NCBI GenBank assembly: GCA_905373295.1
Contig: CAJPSJ010000040.1
Coordinates: forward strand, 1-11,418
Direction: 5' to 3'
Length of the DNA stretch: 11,418 bases
From: an uncultured Campylobacter sp.
GTDB taxonomy: Bacteria; Campylobacterota; Campylobacteria; Campylobacterales; Campylobacteraceae
The notes under the pieces are model-generated. The model saw only the letters and a list, made by a program, of their open reading frames with translations. It searched no databases and had not been told where the DNA came from. Below are positions 1 through 5,814 of this stretch, in pieces. How positions within the stretch are numbered: position 1 is the first letter of the stretch; every line of letters starts with the position of its first letter. A program made the translations under genes and the position numbers.

Positions 1-1
1 C

Positions 2-157
2 GTAAAGGGCTGGGCATTTTATGTGAGCTTTTTCTATAGCCCTAAAAAGCCCTGCGCGGAAATTGCGAGCTTCGGTAGGCTTCACATCTGCGCCGATGAG
101 ACGATGGCGGCAGATCCTTATATTGAGAAAATTTTAAGATATCTAAGAGAGGCGTAG
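2..157 (+). CDS. 3' end of an unidentified phage gene (partial)
   Basis: An open frame runs in from the left edge and ends at TAG 155-157, giving the last 51 residues of a protein. I do not recognise the family. The visible tail is mixed aromatic and charged and ends in a helical, basic stretch (PYIEKILRYLREA). It has the same direction as the early genes that follow and is closed by a hairpin about 10 bases after the stop, so it is probably the last gene of a preceding transcription unit. No start or upstream domain can be seen. Confidence 0.55.
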   Translation, partial: VKGWAFYVSFFYSPKKPCAEIASFGRLHICADETMAADPYIEKILRYLREA

Positions 158-166
158 CTTTTATCG

Positions 167-186
167 GGCTCTTTTTTGTAAGAGCC
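167..186 (+). terminator. hairpin after the partial gene, possible weak terminator
   Basis: GGCTCTT (167-173) pairs perfectly with AAGAGCC (180-186) around a 6-base T-rich loop. It lies between the stop at 157 and the next start at 230. No T-run follows the right arm, so it is not a textbook intrinsic terminator; it may act as an attenuator or RNA-processing site. Confidence 0.4.
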
Positions 187-229
187 TATATAAGCGCTAA
201 AGCTTAAATTTTAAAAGAAAGGAGAAAAG

Positions 230-583
230 ATGGACAAACGAACGGCAAGGCTGGTATTTGTAAGCTCGCCGTATGCAAGCATCCCGTGCAAGCATGAGCG
301 AGATCGCGACTACTACGCCCGCAAGCTTGCCGAGCAGGCCTGCGCCATCGTGCGCGCCAACGGCTACGAGCCTATATCGCCCGTGCTTGCATGGATGGGG
401 GTGTATAGCGAGCTGGAGCGCGAGCGAATAATGAAAAACTGCGAGGAGCTCCTCTCGGTATGCAGCTACTACTACTTTTTTGCCTGCGAGGGTAGCGAAA
501 ATAGCAAGGGCATGGCATACGAACGCGAGCTTGCAAGGCAGCTCGGCGTGAGGGAGCTGAAATTTAGCTTGTTTGATGAGTGA
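230..583 (+). CDS. DUF4406-family protein (nucleoside deoxyribosyltransferase-like fold)
   Basis: The 117-aa product opens with a beta-strand motif, LVFVSSPY (residues 8-15). It continues with a helical segment, then GYEPISPVLAW (about 45-55), a cysteine-containing stretch NCEELLSVCSYYYFF, and SKGMAYERELARQLG near the end. This pattern matches DUF4406, small phage and bacterial proteins related to nucleoside 2-deoxyribosyltransferases and TIR-like folds. These have been suggested to act on nucleotides or related small molecules, but the reaction is unproven. The start is supported by AAAGGAG at 218-224, six bases upstream of the ATG. It is the first gene of the early block seen here. The family call rests on motif memory only. 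Confidence 0.72.
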   Translation: MDKRTARLVFVSSPYASIPCKHERDRDYYARKLAEQACAIVRANGYEPISPVLAWMGVYSELERERIMKNCEELLSVCSYYYFFACEGSENSKGMAYERELARQLGVRELKFSLFDE

Positions 584-743
584 GAGGCATGCGGTGCGGA
601 TCGTAAAGAAGAGTAAAAACACGCTTCCGATCTGCCTACGATACGGCTACGTCATAAAATACGGACTAGCCAAAAGATTTAAAATTTTAGAAAGGAAAAG
701 ATATGGAAGCAACAAAAAAGCTCATATGCCGCATGATAAATGA
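576..743 (+). CDS. small basic ORF, 55 aa, hypothetical
   Basis: An ATG at 576 overlaps the end of the DUF4406 gene (ATGAGTGA), which would allow coupled translation. It encodes a 55-residue, strongly basic peptide (MSERHAVRIVKKSKNTL...) that fills the otherwise empty stretch between neighbouring genes. Against it: there is no good ribosome site, and its last 41 bases overlap the start of the next gene, which has a clear ribosome site of its own. No domain is recognised. It is either a real small phage protein or chance. Confidence 0.35.
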   Translation: MSERHAVRIVKKSKNTLPICLRYGYVIKYGLAKRFKILERKRYGSNKKAHMPHDK

Positions 744-1098
744 AGCAGAACTCAGCCACGGCTACGCTAGCGCTAGAGTAGAGCCACCATACGATGATGA
801 TCCTGTGCTTGCAGTAGCACAGGCGGCGGCAGATGCCACCATAGAGACGGCCGGTAAAATCCTAAATAGTCTCAAAGCAGAGGAAGAAGAGACGATTAGT
901 GAACTTGAAAAATTCGTGAAAGGCGAGATAGCGGAAATCGAGGCGGACGAGCGATATCATTACGAGCCTGCGGATGTCTTTTCGAATGCTCCGCTAGCAC
1001 TCATTCAAATGCGAATGGACGGTTCAATACATGCCTATAAAAGCATGCTTGAAAAAATCAAAAATTTAAAAGAAGGAGAAAAAGATGCAGATAAATAA
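703..1098 (+). CDS. hypothetical acidic helical phage protein
   Basis: This 131-aa protein is not recognised. It is rich in Ala, Glu and Lys and appears almost wholly helical. An alanine-rich stretch lies near residues 37-50 (AVAQAAADATIETAG), a glutamate-rich helix follows (KAEEEETISELEKF), and the tail is highly charged. No catalytic or metal-binding motif is visible. AAAGGA about ten bases upstream supports the ATG at 703. The 3' end overlaps the gam start by 14 bases, so the two are probably translationally coupled and belong to one early operon. Its place just before gam suggests an accessory role in early replication or end protection, but that rests only on position. Confidence 0.7.
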   Translation: MEATKKLICRMINEAELSHGYASARVEPPYDDDPVLAVAQAAADATIETAGKILNSLKAEEEETISELEKFVKGEIAEIEADERYHYEPADVFSNAPLALIQMRMDGSIHAYKSMLEKIKNLKEGEKDADK

Positions 1099-1573
1099 TT
1101 TTGCAGACGTCGATAACGCGCTAAAGCGAGTATGTGAGCTTGAGGTGGCTTTGACCGATATAAACGGAGAGATAACGCTAAAGTGCAACGAGATCAAGGA
1201 CGCACAAAAAGCCCGGGTCGAGAAGCTTGATAGCGAAAAGAAATATATCGAAGCTCAAATCACCGCATTTTGTGAGAGCAATAAGGCGGAGTTCGCTGAA
1301 AAGCGCAGCAAGGATTTCACCTTTGGCAAGATCGGCTATAAACTAAGCAAGAGCGTAAGCTTGCCACGCATCAAAGAAAAGGTCGAAAAGCTCATCAAAG
1401 CGTTAAAGAGCTATAAGCTTGATGATTGCATATCCTACGAAGAGACTATAAACAAAGAAGCTATCTGCGAGCTTGATGACGCAAGCCTCGTTAAGCTTGG
1501 TCTAAAGCGCACGGTAAAAGATAACTTTCGCATCGAGACTAAGATAGAGAATTTGCAAAGCGCAAATGTCTAA
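1085..1573 (+). CDS. gam: Mu Gam-like host-nuclease inhibitor
   Basis: The 162-aa product matches the Mu Gam family (PF07352). It has a long N-terminal coiled-coil-like helical region (residues 1-65) and a conserved centre, RSKDFTFGKIGYKLSKSVSLP (about 77-97, given as the key stretch). The C-terminal half carries LVKLGLKRTVKDNFRIE. Mu Gam binds double-stranded DNA ends, is structurally related to eukaryotic Ku, and protects linear phage DNA from RecBCD-type exonucleases. The length is close to Mu Gam. GAAGGAG just before the ATG supports the start. Its place in the early + strand operon, upstream of GemA and Mor, fits Mu organisation. This is one of the firmest calls in the window. Confidence 0.95.
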   Translation: MQINNFADVDNALKRVCELEVALTDINGEITLKCNEIKDAQKARVEKLDSEKKYIEAQITAFCESNKAEFAEKRSKDFTFGKIGYKLSKSVSLPRIKEKVEKLIKALKSYKLDDCISYEETINKEAICELDDASLVKLGLKRTVKDNFRIETKIENLQSANV

Positions 1574-1585
1574 AAAGGATAGCAG

Positions 1586-1729
1586 ATGAAAAACGACTCG
1601 CTAACTTCAAAAGAGAGCATGTTTCAAATATACTGGAGCAAATTTAAAGGCTCAAGAGATAATAAAAATAGGCTTTTGCCTAGATATGTCAGAAGGGCGA
1701 AACTAAAGACATTTGTTAAAGGGCTTTAA
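1586..1729 (+). CDS. small basic ORF, 47 aa, hypothetical
   Basis: An ATG at 1586 sits six bases after AAAAGGA (1574-1580 region) and 12 bases after the gam stop. It encodes 47 residues, beginning MKNDSLTSKESMFQIYW and ending in a basic tail (RYVRRAKLKTFVKGL). The good ribosome site and tight spacing to gam favour a real gene. The TAA stop falls exactly in the 5-base loop of the hairpin at 1713-1741, so translation would run through the hairpin's left arm. That could couple translation to folding of the RNA downstream. No family is recognised. Confidence 0.55.
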   Translation: MKNDSLTSKESMFQIYWSKFKGSRDNKNRLLPRYVRRAKLKTFVKGL

Positions 1730-1741
1730 GCCCTTTAACAA
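1713..1741 (+). repeat. 12-bp perfect inverted repeat (hairpin 1)
   Basis: TTGTTAAAGGGC (1713-1724) pairs with GCCCTTTAACAA (1730-1741) around the loop TTTAA. The loop contains the stop codon of the 47-aa ORF. There is no T-run on either side. Its right arm shares bases 1737-1741 with the left arm of the next inverted repeat, so the two stems cannot form fully at the same time. Confidence 0.8.
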
Positions 1742-1769
1742 GCCTTTTAATCGGCTTTAAAGGCTTGTT
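1737..1769 (+). repeat. 11-bp perfect inverted repeat (hairpin 2), overlapping hairpin 1
   Basis: AACAAGCCTTT (1737-1747) pairs with AAAGGCTTGTT (1759-1769) across an 11-base loop. It competes with hairpin 1 for AACAA at 1737-1741. Together they occupy the gap before the gene at 1800. They could be an attenuator-like switch or paired protein-binding sites in DNA; the sequence does not decide. Confidence 0.8.
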
Positions 1770-1799
1770 AAAGAGTTTAAATTTAAGAGGCGAAAAAAA

Positions 1800-2003
1800 A
1801 TGACGGATAGACAACGCATACATATAGCAAATTTAGCCCGTAAAAGGCGCATAGCGGCACTTGATAGGCTTAATAATGCTATAAGCTATGATTTGAGCTT
1901 CTACCGCTTTAAAAACGGCAAGCTCAACGTAAGCAAGCTTGCAAGATGCGCCGGGATCAGTAGAAAATTCGCCGAGCGTGAGCTTTGGAGGAAGGGATTA
2001 TGA
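1800..2003 (+). CDS. small HTH-like protein, 67 aa
   Basis: The 67-aa product is very basic at its N-terminus (ARKRRIAALDRL). It ends in KLNVSKLARCAGISRKFAER, which has the shape of a helix-turn-helix (helix, short turn at the Gly, recognition helix), so it may bind DNA. AAGAGG about nine bases upstream supports the start. Its TGA overlaps the next ATG as ATGA, a classic translational-coupling junction. It follows the paired hairpins, which may regulate it. I do not recognise a named family; a small excisionase-like or regulatory protein is possible. Confidence 0.65.
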   Translation: MTDRQRIHIANLARKRRIAALDRLNNAISYDLSFYRFKNGKLNVSKLARCAGISRKFAERELWRKGL

Positions 2004-2422
2004 TGAAAGAATTGAAATTTAAGGCGTTTTTGCGTTCCAATCAAAGATTACCGAACGGAATAACGCTGGGATATGAGAGATATCCCAAAGGGATATACGA
2101 GGTAATGGAATTAAATTTTGCAAACGAAACAGCTACGCTTTGGAGCGAAAAAGAACAAACCAGCTTCGAGGTTTCTTTTCGTAAAATCGAGCTAATGCAA
2201 TATACAGGTGTAAATGACAAAAACGGCATGGAAATTTATACGGGCTTTCTCGTTAAATGGGGATTGCGCACTTATAAAATTTGCTTTGATTGCGGATTTT
2301 ATATGCACGACCTAAGCAGGATAAACCCGGATTATCCAATTACAAAGGAGTTTAAAAAGGCTTCAGATGAGTTTGAAGTCATCGGCAATATTTACGAGAA
2401 CCCAAATTTGGAGATTAAATAA
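2000..2422 (+). CDS. YopX family protein
   Basis: The product is 140 aa if it starts at ATG 2000. The N-terminal strand (ELKFKAFLRS), the central motif IELMQYTGVNDKNGMEIYTG and the C-terminal FEVIGNIYENP are the hallmarks of the YopX family (PF09643). These are common small phage proteins, first named from Bacillus phage SPbeta, with no firmly established function. An in-frame TTG at 1985 would add five residues, but GGAGG at 1987-1991 lies at ideal distance from ATG 2000, and that ATG overlaps the upstream stop as ATGA. I therefore prefer 2000. The gene belongs to the early operon. Confidence 0.9.
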   Translation: MMKELKFKAFLRSNQRLPNGITLGYERYPKGIYEVMELNFANETATLWSEKEQTSFEVSFRKIELMQYTGVNDKNGMEIYTGFLVKWGLRTYKICFDCGFYMHDLSRINPDYPITKEFKKASDEFEVIGNIYENPNLEIK

Positions 2423-2508
2423 TGCAGCTCTTTTTGATATTCGCGAGCACGATATTTATCACACTTAGCATCACGGCGATAGTAGCGCTAATAATACTGA
2501 AAGATTAA
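2422..2508 (+). CDS. 28-aa single-pass membrane peptide
   Basis: The ATG overlaps the last base of the YopX stop (TAATG), with GGAG at 2410-2413 as ribosome site. The 28 residues are almost all hydrophobic (starting MQLFLIFASTIFITL) and end in the charged tail ILKD. This is a single transmembrane helix with a short C-terminal charge. A small membrane peptide in the early region could affect host envelope physiology, superinfection or lysis timing, but no family is recognised. Coupling and the ribosome site make it more than chance. Confidence 0.55.
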   Translation: MQLFLIFASTIFITLSITAIVALIILKD

Positions 2509-2525
2509 GAAAGACGGGCACCGAT

Positions 2526-3497
2526 ATGAACGAAAACGATATATTCGACTTTTTACAAAGCTCGAGTTTAAAAAGTGAAAGCTTTAACGAGAAAATCGAA
2601 TTTTTGATAGAGGATTTTTTAGTTAAGAGGCTTATCACGTTGATTTATGCCGACGGCGGCACAGGTAAAAGCTATATGGCGTTCGCGCTGGCTAAAAGGC
2701 TCTGCGAGGAGGGCCAAAGAGTGTTTTTCATTGATTACGACAATCCCGTCGGGGTGCTAAAGCAGCGCGGCGTGGATAGGCTCCTTATAAATCGCTTTCC
2801 AAATCTCAGCTACATTCAGCGCTCAAGTATCGAAATGGACGGCTTCGAGCTCGTGATGAAGCTGGAGCAAAGCGCGATAGGTAAAGCCTACGAGGGCTGC
2901 GTTTTCATACTCGATAGCCTGCGCGATTTCGTCGACATAAACAATGACAACCGCGTTAATAGGCTCTTTGCGGCGCTTAAAAATTTGCGTGAAGCCGGGG
3001 CTACGATCTTGATCTTGCACCACTCAAATAAGGATGGGCGCAACTACCAAGGCAGCAACCATATCAGAAATTCGCTTGACGTGATGTATCATCTAATCAA
3101 GCGCCCGAGCCAGCAAAACGAGTTGAATTTCTTATGCGAAGTAGCAAAGGAGCGCGCCGGCGTAAAAGACGGCGGCTTTTGCGTAGATCTAGCAAATTTA
3201 GAGCTTAAAGAGCTGGATTTGCAGCTTGCAAGGATGAGCGAATATGAGCTGAGCTTTACTGCAGAAATTAGGCGTGCGCTGGAGCTTGGCGAGCTAAATA
3301 AAACCGAGCTTTTAAACGGCGCAGGCTATGCAAAGGATGATAAAACCGCCCGCGACTGCCTGGATAAATTCGACGGCAAATTGTGGTTCAGCCGAAAGGC
3401 TGGCAAGAGCGTAATGTATAGTTGCAGGCCACTAGCTACAACCGATACAACTATTACAACTATGGCGAATAAGGGGCTTTTTGATGAGAGCGAATAG
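2526..3497 (+). CDS. RepA-like RecA-fold ATPase with C-terminal winged-helix region
   Basis: The product is 323 aa. A Walker A motif, GGTGKS, lies at residues 44-49. The Walker B strand is CVFILDSLRDF with the key Asp at 130. A sensor-like ILILHHSNKDG (161-171) is followed by YQGSNHIRNSLDVMYHL, the typical layout of hexameric RepA/AAA_25-type ATPases related to plasmid RSF1010 RepA helicase. Residues 240-305 look like a winged helix (ELNKTELLNGAGY... DCLDKF... GKSVMYSC). It probably acts on DNA in phage replication, either as a helicase-like motor or a loader. MuB is also an ATPase but belongs to AAA+ and lacks this layout. The ribosome site is weak. The 3' end overlaps gemA by 14 bases. Confidence 0.83.
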   Translation: MNENDIFDFLQSSSLKSESFNEKIEFLIEDFLVKRLITLIYADGGTGKSYMAFALAKRLCEEGQRVFFIDYDNPVGVLKQRGVDRLLINRFPNLSYIQRSSIEMDGFELVMKLEQSAIGKAYEGCVFILDSLRDFVDINNDNRVNRLFAALKNLREAGATILILHHSNKDGRNYQGSNHIRNSLDVMYHLIKRPSQQNELNFLCEVAKERAGVKDGGFCVDLANLELKELDLQLARMSEYELSFTAEIRRALELGELNKTELLNGAGYAKDDKTARDCLDKFDGKLWFSRKAGKSVMYSCRPLATTDTTITTMANKGLFDESE

Positions 3498-3975
3498 AAA
3501 AGATGAGCTGAAAAAATACTATATTAAGATGATCCACACGCTCAAACATAACTACTTTGTAGATGATGAGTGCCGCAAGGTATATCTGCAGGCTGAATTC
3601 GGCAAAGATAGCCTGAAAGATCTCAATATCGATGAGCTAAGAAAGGTTTTGGAAGTAGTCGGCTATAAGAGCAAATTTAATCCTAAACTTAAGCACACAA
3701 CAGCTAAAGACACCGTCATGGGGGCGGACGGAGTGCCGCGAGCATTCGCTAAAAAAGACCCCCACAAGGCTACGCAAAAACAGCTTGATACTATCGTGGG
3801 TATTTGGAATAGGATCGCAAGAGTAAAAACCGGTCTTGCGTTGCGACTTTTTATCGAGCGAATAACCGGCAGACTGGTATTTTGCCTTTGGTATCTAAGT
3901 CGCAGCGAAGCCACTGACGTTATTATTGCTCTACAAAAGATGCAAGGAAAATTCTTTGATAATCAACAACTTTGA
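3484..3975 (+). CDS. gemA: GemA / Mu gp16-like regulatory protein (DUF1018)
   Basis: The 163-aa protein matches the GemA/gp16 family (PF06252). It has an N-terminal helical region (KKYYIKMIHTLKHNYFVDDECRKV, key residues Y and D), and the conserved DPHKATQKQLDTIVGIWNRI (about 91-110), then a hydrophobic C-terminal region. Mu GemA modulates host gene expression and supercoiling during development. An in-frame TTG lies at 3481, but ATG 3484 is better placed behind AAGGGG. The start overlaps the ATPase gene by 14 bases. The next gene is a Mor homologue, and gemA-mor adjacency is the Mu order, which strengthens both calls. Confidence 0.9.
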   Translation: MRANRKDELKKYYIKMIHTLKHNYFVDDECRKVYLQAEFGKDSLKDLNIDELRKVLEVVGYKSKFNPKLKHTTAKDTVMGADGVPRAFAKKDPHKATQKQLDTIVGIWNRIARVKTGLALRLFIERITGRLVFCLWYLSRSEATDVIIALQKMQGKFFDNQQL

Positions 3976-4216
3976 GTTATTCGTTGAGTTTTACGAACGA
4001 ATTAAAAAAAGCGCAAATCAAAGTGAAATATTAAAAGACTTTGGCGGCGCCAATATATATATACCTAGCTACAAAGCGACGTTTCGTAATGACGATATCA
4101 GAAAAGAGTATAAAGAGGGATTAAAAGCGGGAAAGACTAAAACGATTTTAATCAGAGAGCTTGCTGCAAAATTTGATCTTAGTTACAGCACGATCTCGAA
4201 AATTATAAAATCATAA
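3956..4216 (+). CDS. mor: Mor/C-type middle transcription activator
   Basis: The product is 86 aa if translated from TTG 3956. The block FGGANIYIPSY (residues 29-39) matches the Mor/C family signature (PF08765), a Gly-Gly turn before a YIP beta-strand. It is followed by IRKEYKEG and a C-terminal helix-turn-helix, LIRELAAKFDLSYSTISKIIK. In Mu, Mor binds upstream of the middle promoter as a dimer and recruits RNA polymerase to turn on C. AAGGA at 3944-3948 is seven bases from TTG 3956, so I prefer this start to an upstream in-frame TTG at 3926 that has no ribosome site. It overlaps gemA by 20 bases. The non-ATG start may keep its level low. Confidence 0.88.
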   Translation: MIINNFELFVEFYERIKKSANQSEILKDFGGANIYIPSYKATFRNDDIRKEYKEGLKAGKTKTILIRELAAKFDLSYSTISKIIKS

Positions 4217-4243
4217 ATTTAATCAAATTCTCTCTGCATAGGC

Positions 4244-4272
4244 TTGACAACTAATTTCAAAAGAAATATAAT
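4244..4272 (+). promoter_or_regulatory. perfect sigma-70 promoter for the PH-SHOCT/nuclease pair
   Basis: TTGACA (4244-4249), a 17-base spacer and TATAAT (4267-4272) form an exact consensus promoter in the gap after mor. Transcription should start near 4279, giving a leader of about 20 bases before the ATG at 4299. Mu's Mor-dependent middle promoter lacks a good -35, so this looks constitutive rather than Mor-driven. Campylobacter promoters usually have weak -35 elements, which makes a full one stand out. Confidence 0.85.
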
Positions 4273-4298
4273 TCATTAATTTTTTCAAAGGAAAAGAA

Positions 4299-4850
4299 AT
4301 GCCTACTTTAGAGGAAATTAAAAGCCAAATCTCGGACTTTTCAAATGTAAAAGACGTGTGGACGAAAAAAGAAATTAAATGCCTCCCGGATATAATCTGG
4401 CAGGATGAAGTCATTCAAAGTGCTACTTCTGGAGTGTATAATCACGGAATCGGGGTTTTGGTCGCAACTAATAAAAGACTTATCTTTATTGATAAAGGGC
4501 TTATTAGTTTAAAGGTTGAAAATTTCTTATACGATCAAATCAGCTCAATCGAATATAAAACGGGTCTATTAAGCGGCGAAATCATTATATACGCGGCAAA
4601 TAATAAAGCCAAAATAGATTCGATAATTCCCAAATCAAGCGCCAAAGATATGGCTGAATTTATTAGGGCATATACTCAAAAGCAAAAAGGCGGCTACGGC
4701 ATACAAAAGGCTGCTCCGGAAGAAAGAGGTACGGCTAAGTCCGAAGATTGGATGCAAAAGCTAGAAAAACTTGCCACCTTAAAAGAAAAAGGGCTTTTGA
4801 CCGACGAGGAATTTGTCGAGCAAAAGAAAAAAATTTTAAAAGATGCTTAA
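4299..4850 (+). CDS. bacterial PH-domain protein with C-terminal SHOCT domain
   Basis: The product is 183 aa. Residues about 37-125 form a bacterial PH-like domain: DEVIQSATSGVYNHGIGVLVATN, then KRLIFIDKG, FLYDQISSIEYKTGLLSGEIIIY, ending in a helix. Linker residues 130-150 are low in order. Residues 151-181 (WMQKLEKLATLKEKGLLTDEEF... KKKIL) are a typical SHOCT motif, a short helical C-terminal oligomerisation element. Such proteins are widespread in phages and bacteria; binding to membranes or proteins is inferred and no activity is established. AAAGGA at 4287-4292 supports the start. The gene has its own consensus promoter, is AT-rich compared with the packaging genes, and overlaps the nuclease gene by eight bases, forming a two-gene cassette. 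Confidence 0.86.
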   Translation: MPTLEEIKSQISDFSNVKDVWTKKEIKCLPDIIWQDEVIQSATSGVYNHGIGVLVATNKRLIFIDKGLISLKVENFLYDQISSIEYKTGLLSGEIIIYAANNKAKIDSIIPKSSAKDMAEFIRAYTQKQKGGYGIQKAAPEERGTAKSEDWMQKLEKLATLKEKGLLTDEEFVEQKKKILKDA

Positions 4851-5313
4851 AATACTTTTTACTCTAGCATTGCTTTGTGCGTCCGTTTTTGCGGATTATG
4901 ATGCAAAGGTCGTAAAGATCATAGACGGCGATACCATTAAGATATTAACTGACGAAAACAGACTTATTACAATACGATTATACGGCATCGATGCTCCGGA
5001 AAAACTACAGCCCTACTCAAAAGCTGCTAAAAAAATTTTAAATGAAAAAATAGCCGCAAAAATAGTCACAATTAAAGATTTCGGTAGCGATAGATACAAA
5101 AGACGGGTCGCAAAGGTATTTCTAGACGGTGAAGATATTGATAAATTTATGGTTAGAAACGGCTATGCATGGGCGTTTACAAAATATTCAAGAGATTATA
5201 CTGATGATGAAGAATATGCAAGAGAGCATAAATTTGGACTTTGGCGCGGTAAAGAGCAAACTCCGCCGTGGGAGTTTAGAAAAAAATGCCAACCTAGCCG
5301 GGCAGCAATATAA
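4843..5313 (+). CDS. exported thermonuclease (staphylococcal nuclease family)
   Basis: The product is 156 aa. Residues 1-17 (MLKILFTLALLCASVFA) are a signal peptide with a likely cut before DY, so it should act in the periplasm or outside. The SNase fold (PF00565) follows with its active-site set in order: Asp30 in DGDTIKI, Arg45 and Asp50/Glu53 in RLYGIDAPE, and Arg87 in DRYKRRVAKV. The C-terminal NGYAWAF... GLWRG... PPWEFRK is also typical. It should degrade DNA and RNA with calcium. It overlaps the PH-SHOCT gene by eight bases and shares its promoter. Its last 20 bases overlap the convergent G-like gene. A periplasmic phage nuclease could block DNA uptake or competing phages. Confidence 0.94.
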   Translation: MLKILFTLALLCASVFADYDAKVVKIIDGDTIKILTDENRLITIRLYGIDAPEKLQPYSKAAKKILNEKIAAKIVTIKDFGSDRYKRRVAKVFLDGEDIDKFMVRNGYAWAFTKYSRDYTDDEEYAREHKFGLWRGKEQTPPWEFRKKCQPSRAAI

Positions 5314-5776
5314 ATTTAATAACTGCTTCTTTTAAAGCCTGCCTTGTTCTTTTCGGCAAATTTCCACTCTTATCTACGGGTAGAAACGGACGGGCAGGGA
5401 TAAGTGCGCTTTTACCGCGCCCTGCCCTATCGCTGCCGAATTGATGCACTAGGCCGTAGGCAAAGCCCTTTTTGTTGCTATTATTGGATACAACAACTTC
5501 ATTCTTTGAGATCTGGGGTAGCCATTTATCGGCCAAATTCCCATCTCTTCTTAAAATCCGATCCGATTTACCCTTTTTCACTTTTTCGGTTACGGTAGCA
5601 GGCTTGAGCGCCGCCCATTTGTTTCCAAACGGATCACTTTGCAGCTCAAAGCTATATTCTATCTCGTTTTTAAGGATATTTCCGAGCGTGTACATTAGCG
5701 GTTCAGTATCTCGGCTCAGTTGTTGAAGGGACTTGAGTTTTATTTCTATCCTATTTAGTGCTTTTACCTCTATCAT
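5294..5776 (-). CDS. G: phage virion morphogenesis protein (Mu gpG-like)
   Basis: This 160-aa protein is close in length to Mu gpG. It carries the virion morphogenesis family (PF05069) features: FELQSDPFGNKWAALKPATV (about 43-62), then KGKSDRILRRDGNLADKW, a central strand region ending FAYGLVHQFGS, and IPARPFLPVD near residues 126-135. In Mu, gpG helps join tails to heads. The start has AAAGGC upstream on the minus strand. It is the last late gene in this module and ends inside the convergent nuclease gene with a 20-base overlap and no hairpin between them. A gap of about 120 bases, holding the tRNA-like RNA on the other strand, separates it from the F-like gene. Confidence 0.92.
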   Translation of the reverse strand: MIEVKALNRIEIKLKSLQQLSRDTEPLMYTLGNILKNEIEYSFELQSDPFGNKWAALKPATVTEKVKKGKSDRILRRDGNLADKWLPQISKNEVVVSNNSNKKGFAYGLVHQFGSDRAGRGKSALIPARPFLPVDKSGNLPKRTRQALKEAVIKFILLPG

Positions 5777-5805
5777 TTGACTTTGCCTTTAAAATTTATT
5801 ATAAT
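5777..5805 (+). promoter_or_regulatory. near-consensus sigma-70 promoter for the tRNA-like RNA
   Basis: TTGACT (5777-5782), a 17-base spacer and TATAAT (5800-5805) point rightward, against the late genes. The predicted start near 5812 is only about three bases before the closing stem of the tRNA-like RNA at 5815. The -35 abuts the G-like start codon on the other strand. Correct spacing and exact placement in front of a folded RNA make chance unlikely. Confidence 0.75.
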
Positions 5806-5814
5806 ACCCATAAA

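Noticed and set aside
197..622. 141-aa open frame on the minus strand across the DUF4406 gene.
   Set aside because: It is a shadow of the + strand gene, which has a clear ribosome site and a family match; the minus frame has neither.
1713..1769. CRISPR-like or iteron-like repeats.
   Set aside because: Only overlapping inverted repeats are present; there is no regular spacing or set of direct repeats with spacers anywhere in the window.
1985..1999. TTG start for the YopX gene, five codons upstream.
   Set aside because: The GGAGG ribosome site lies within this segment and is ideally spaced for ATG 2000, which also forms an ATGA junction with the previous stop.
4244..4272. Possible Mor-dependent middle promoter downstream of mor, as in Mu.
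   Set aside because: Mu Pm lacks a functional -35 and needs Mor, whereas this one has both consensus boxes, so it is better explained as the cargo cassette's own promoter.
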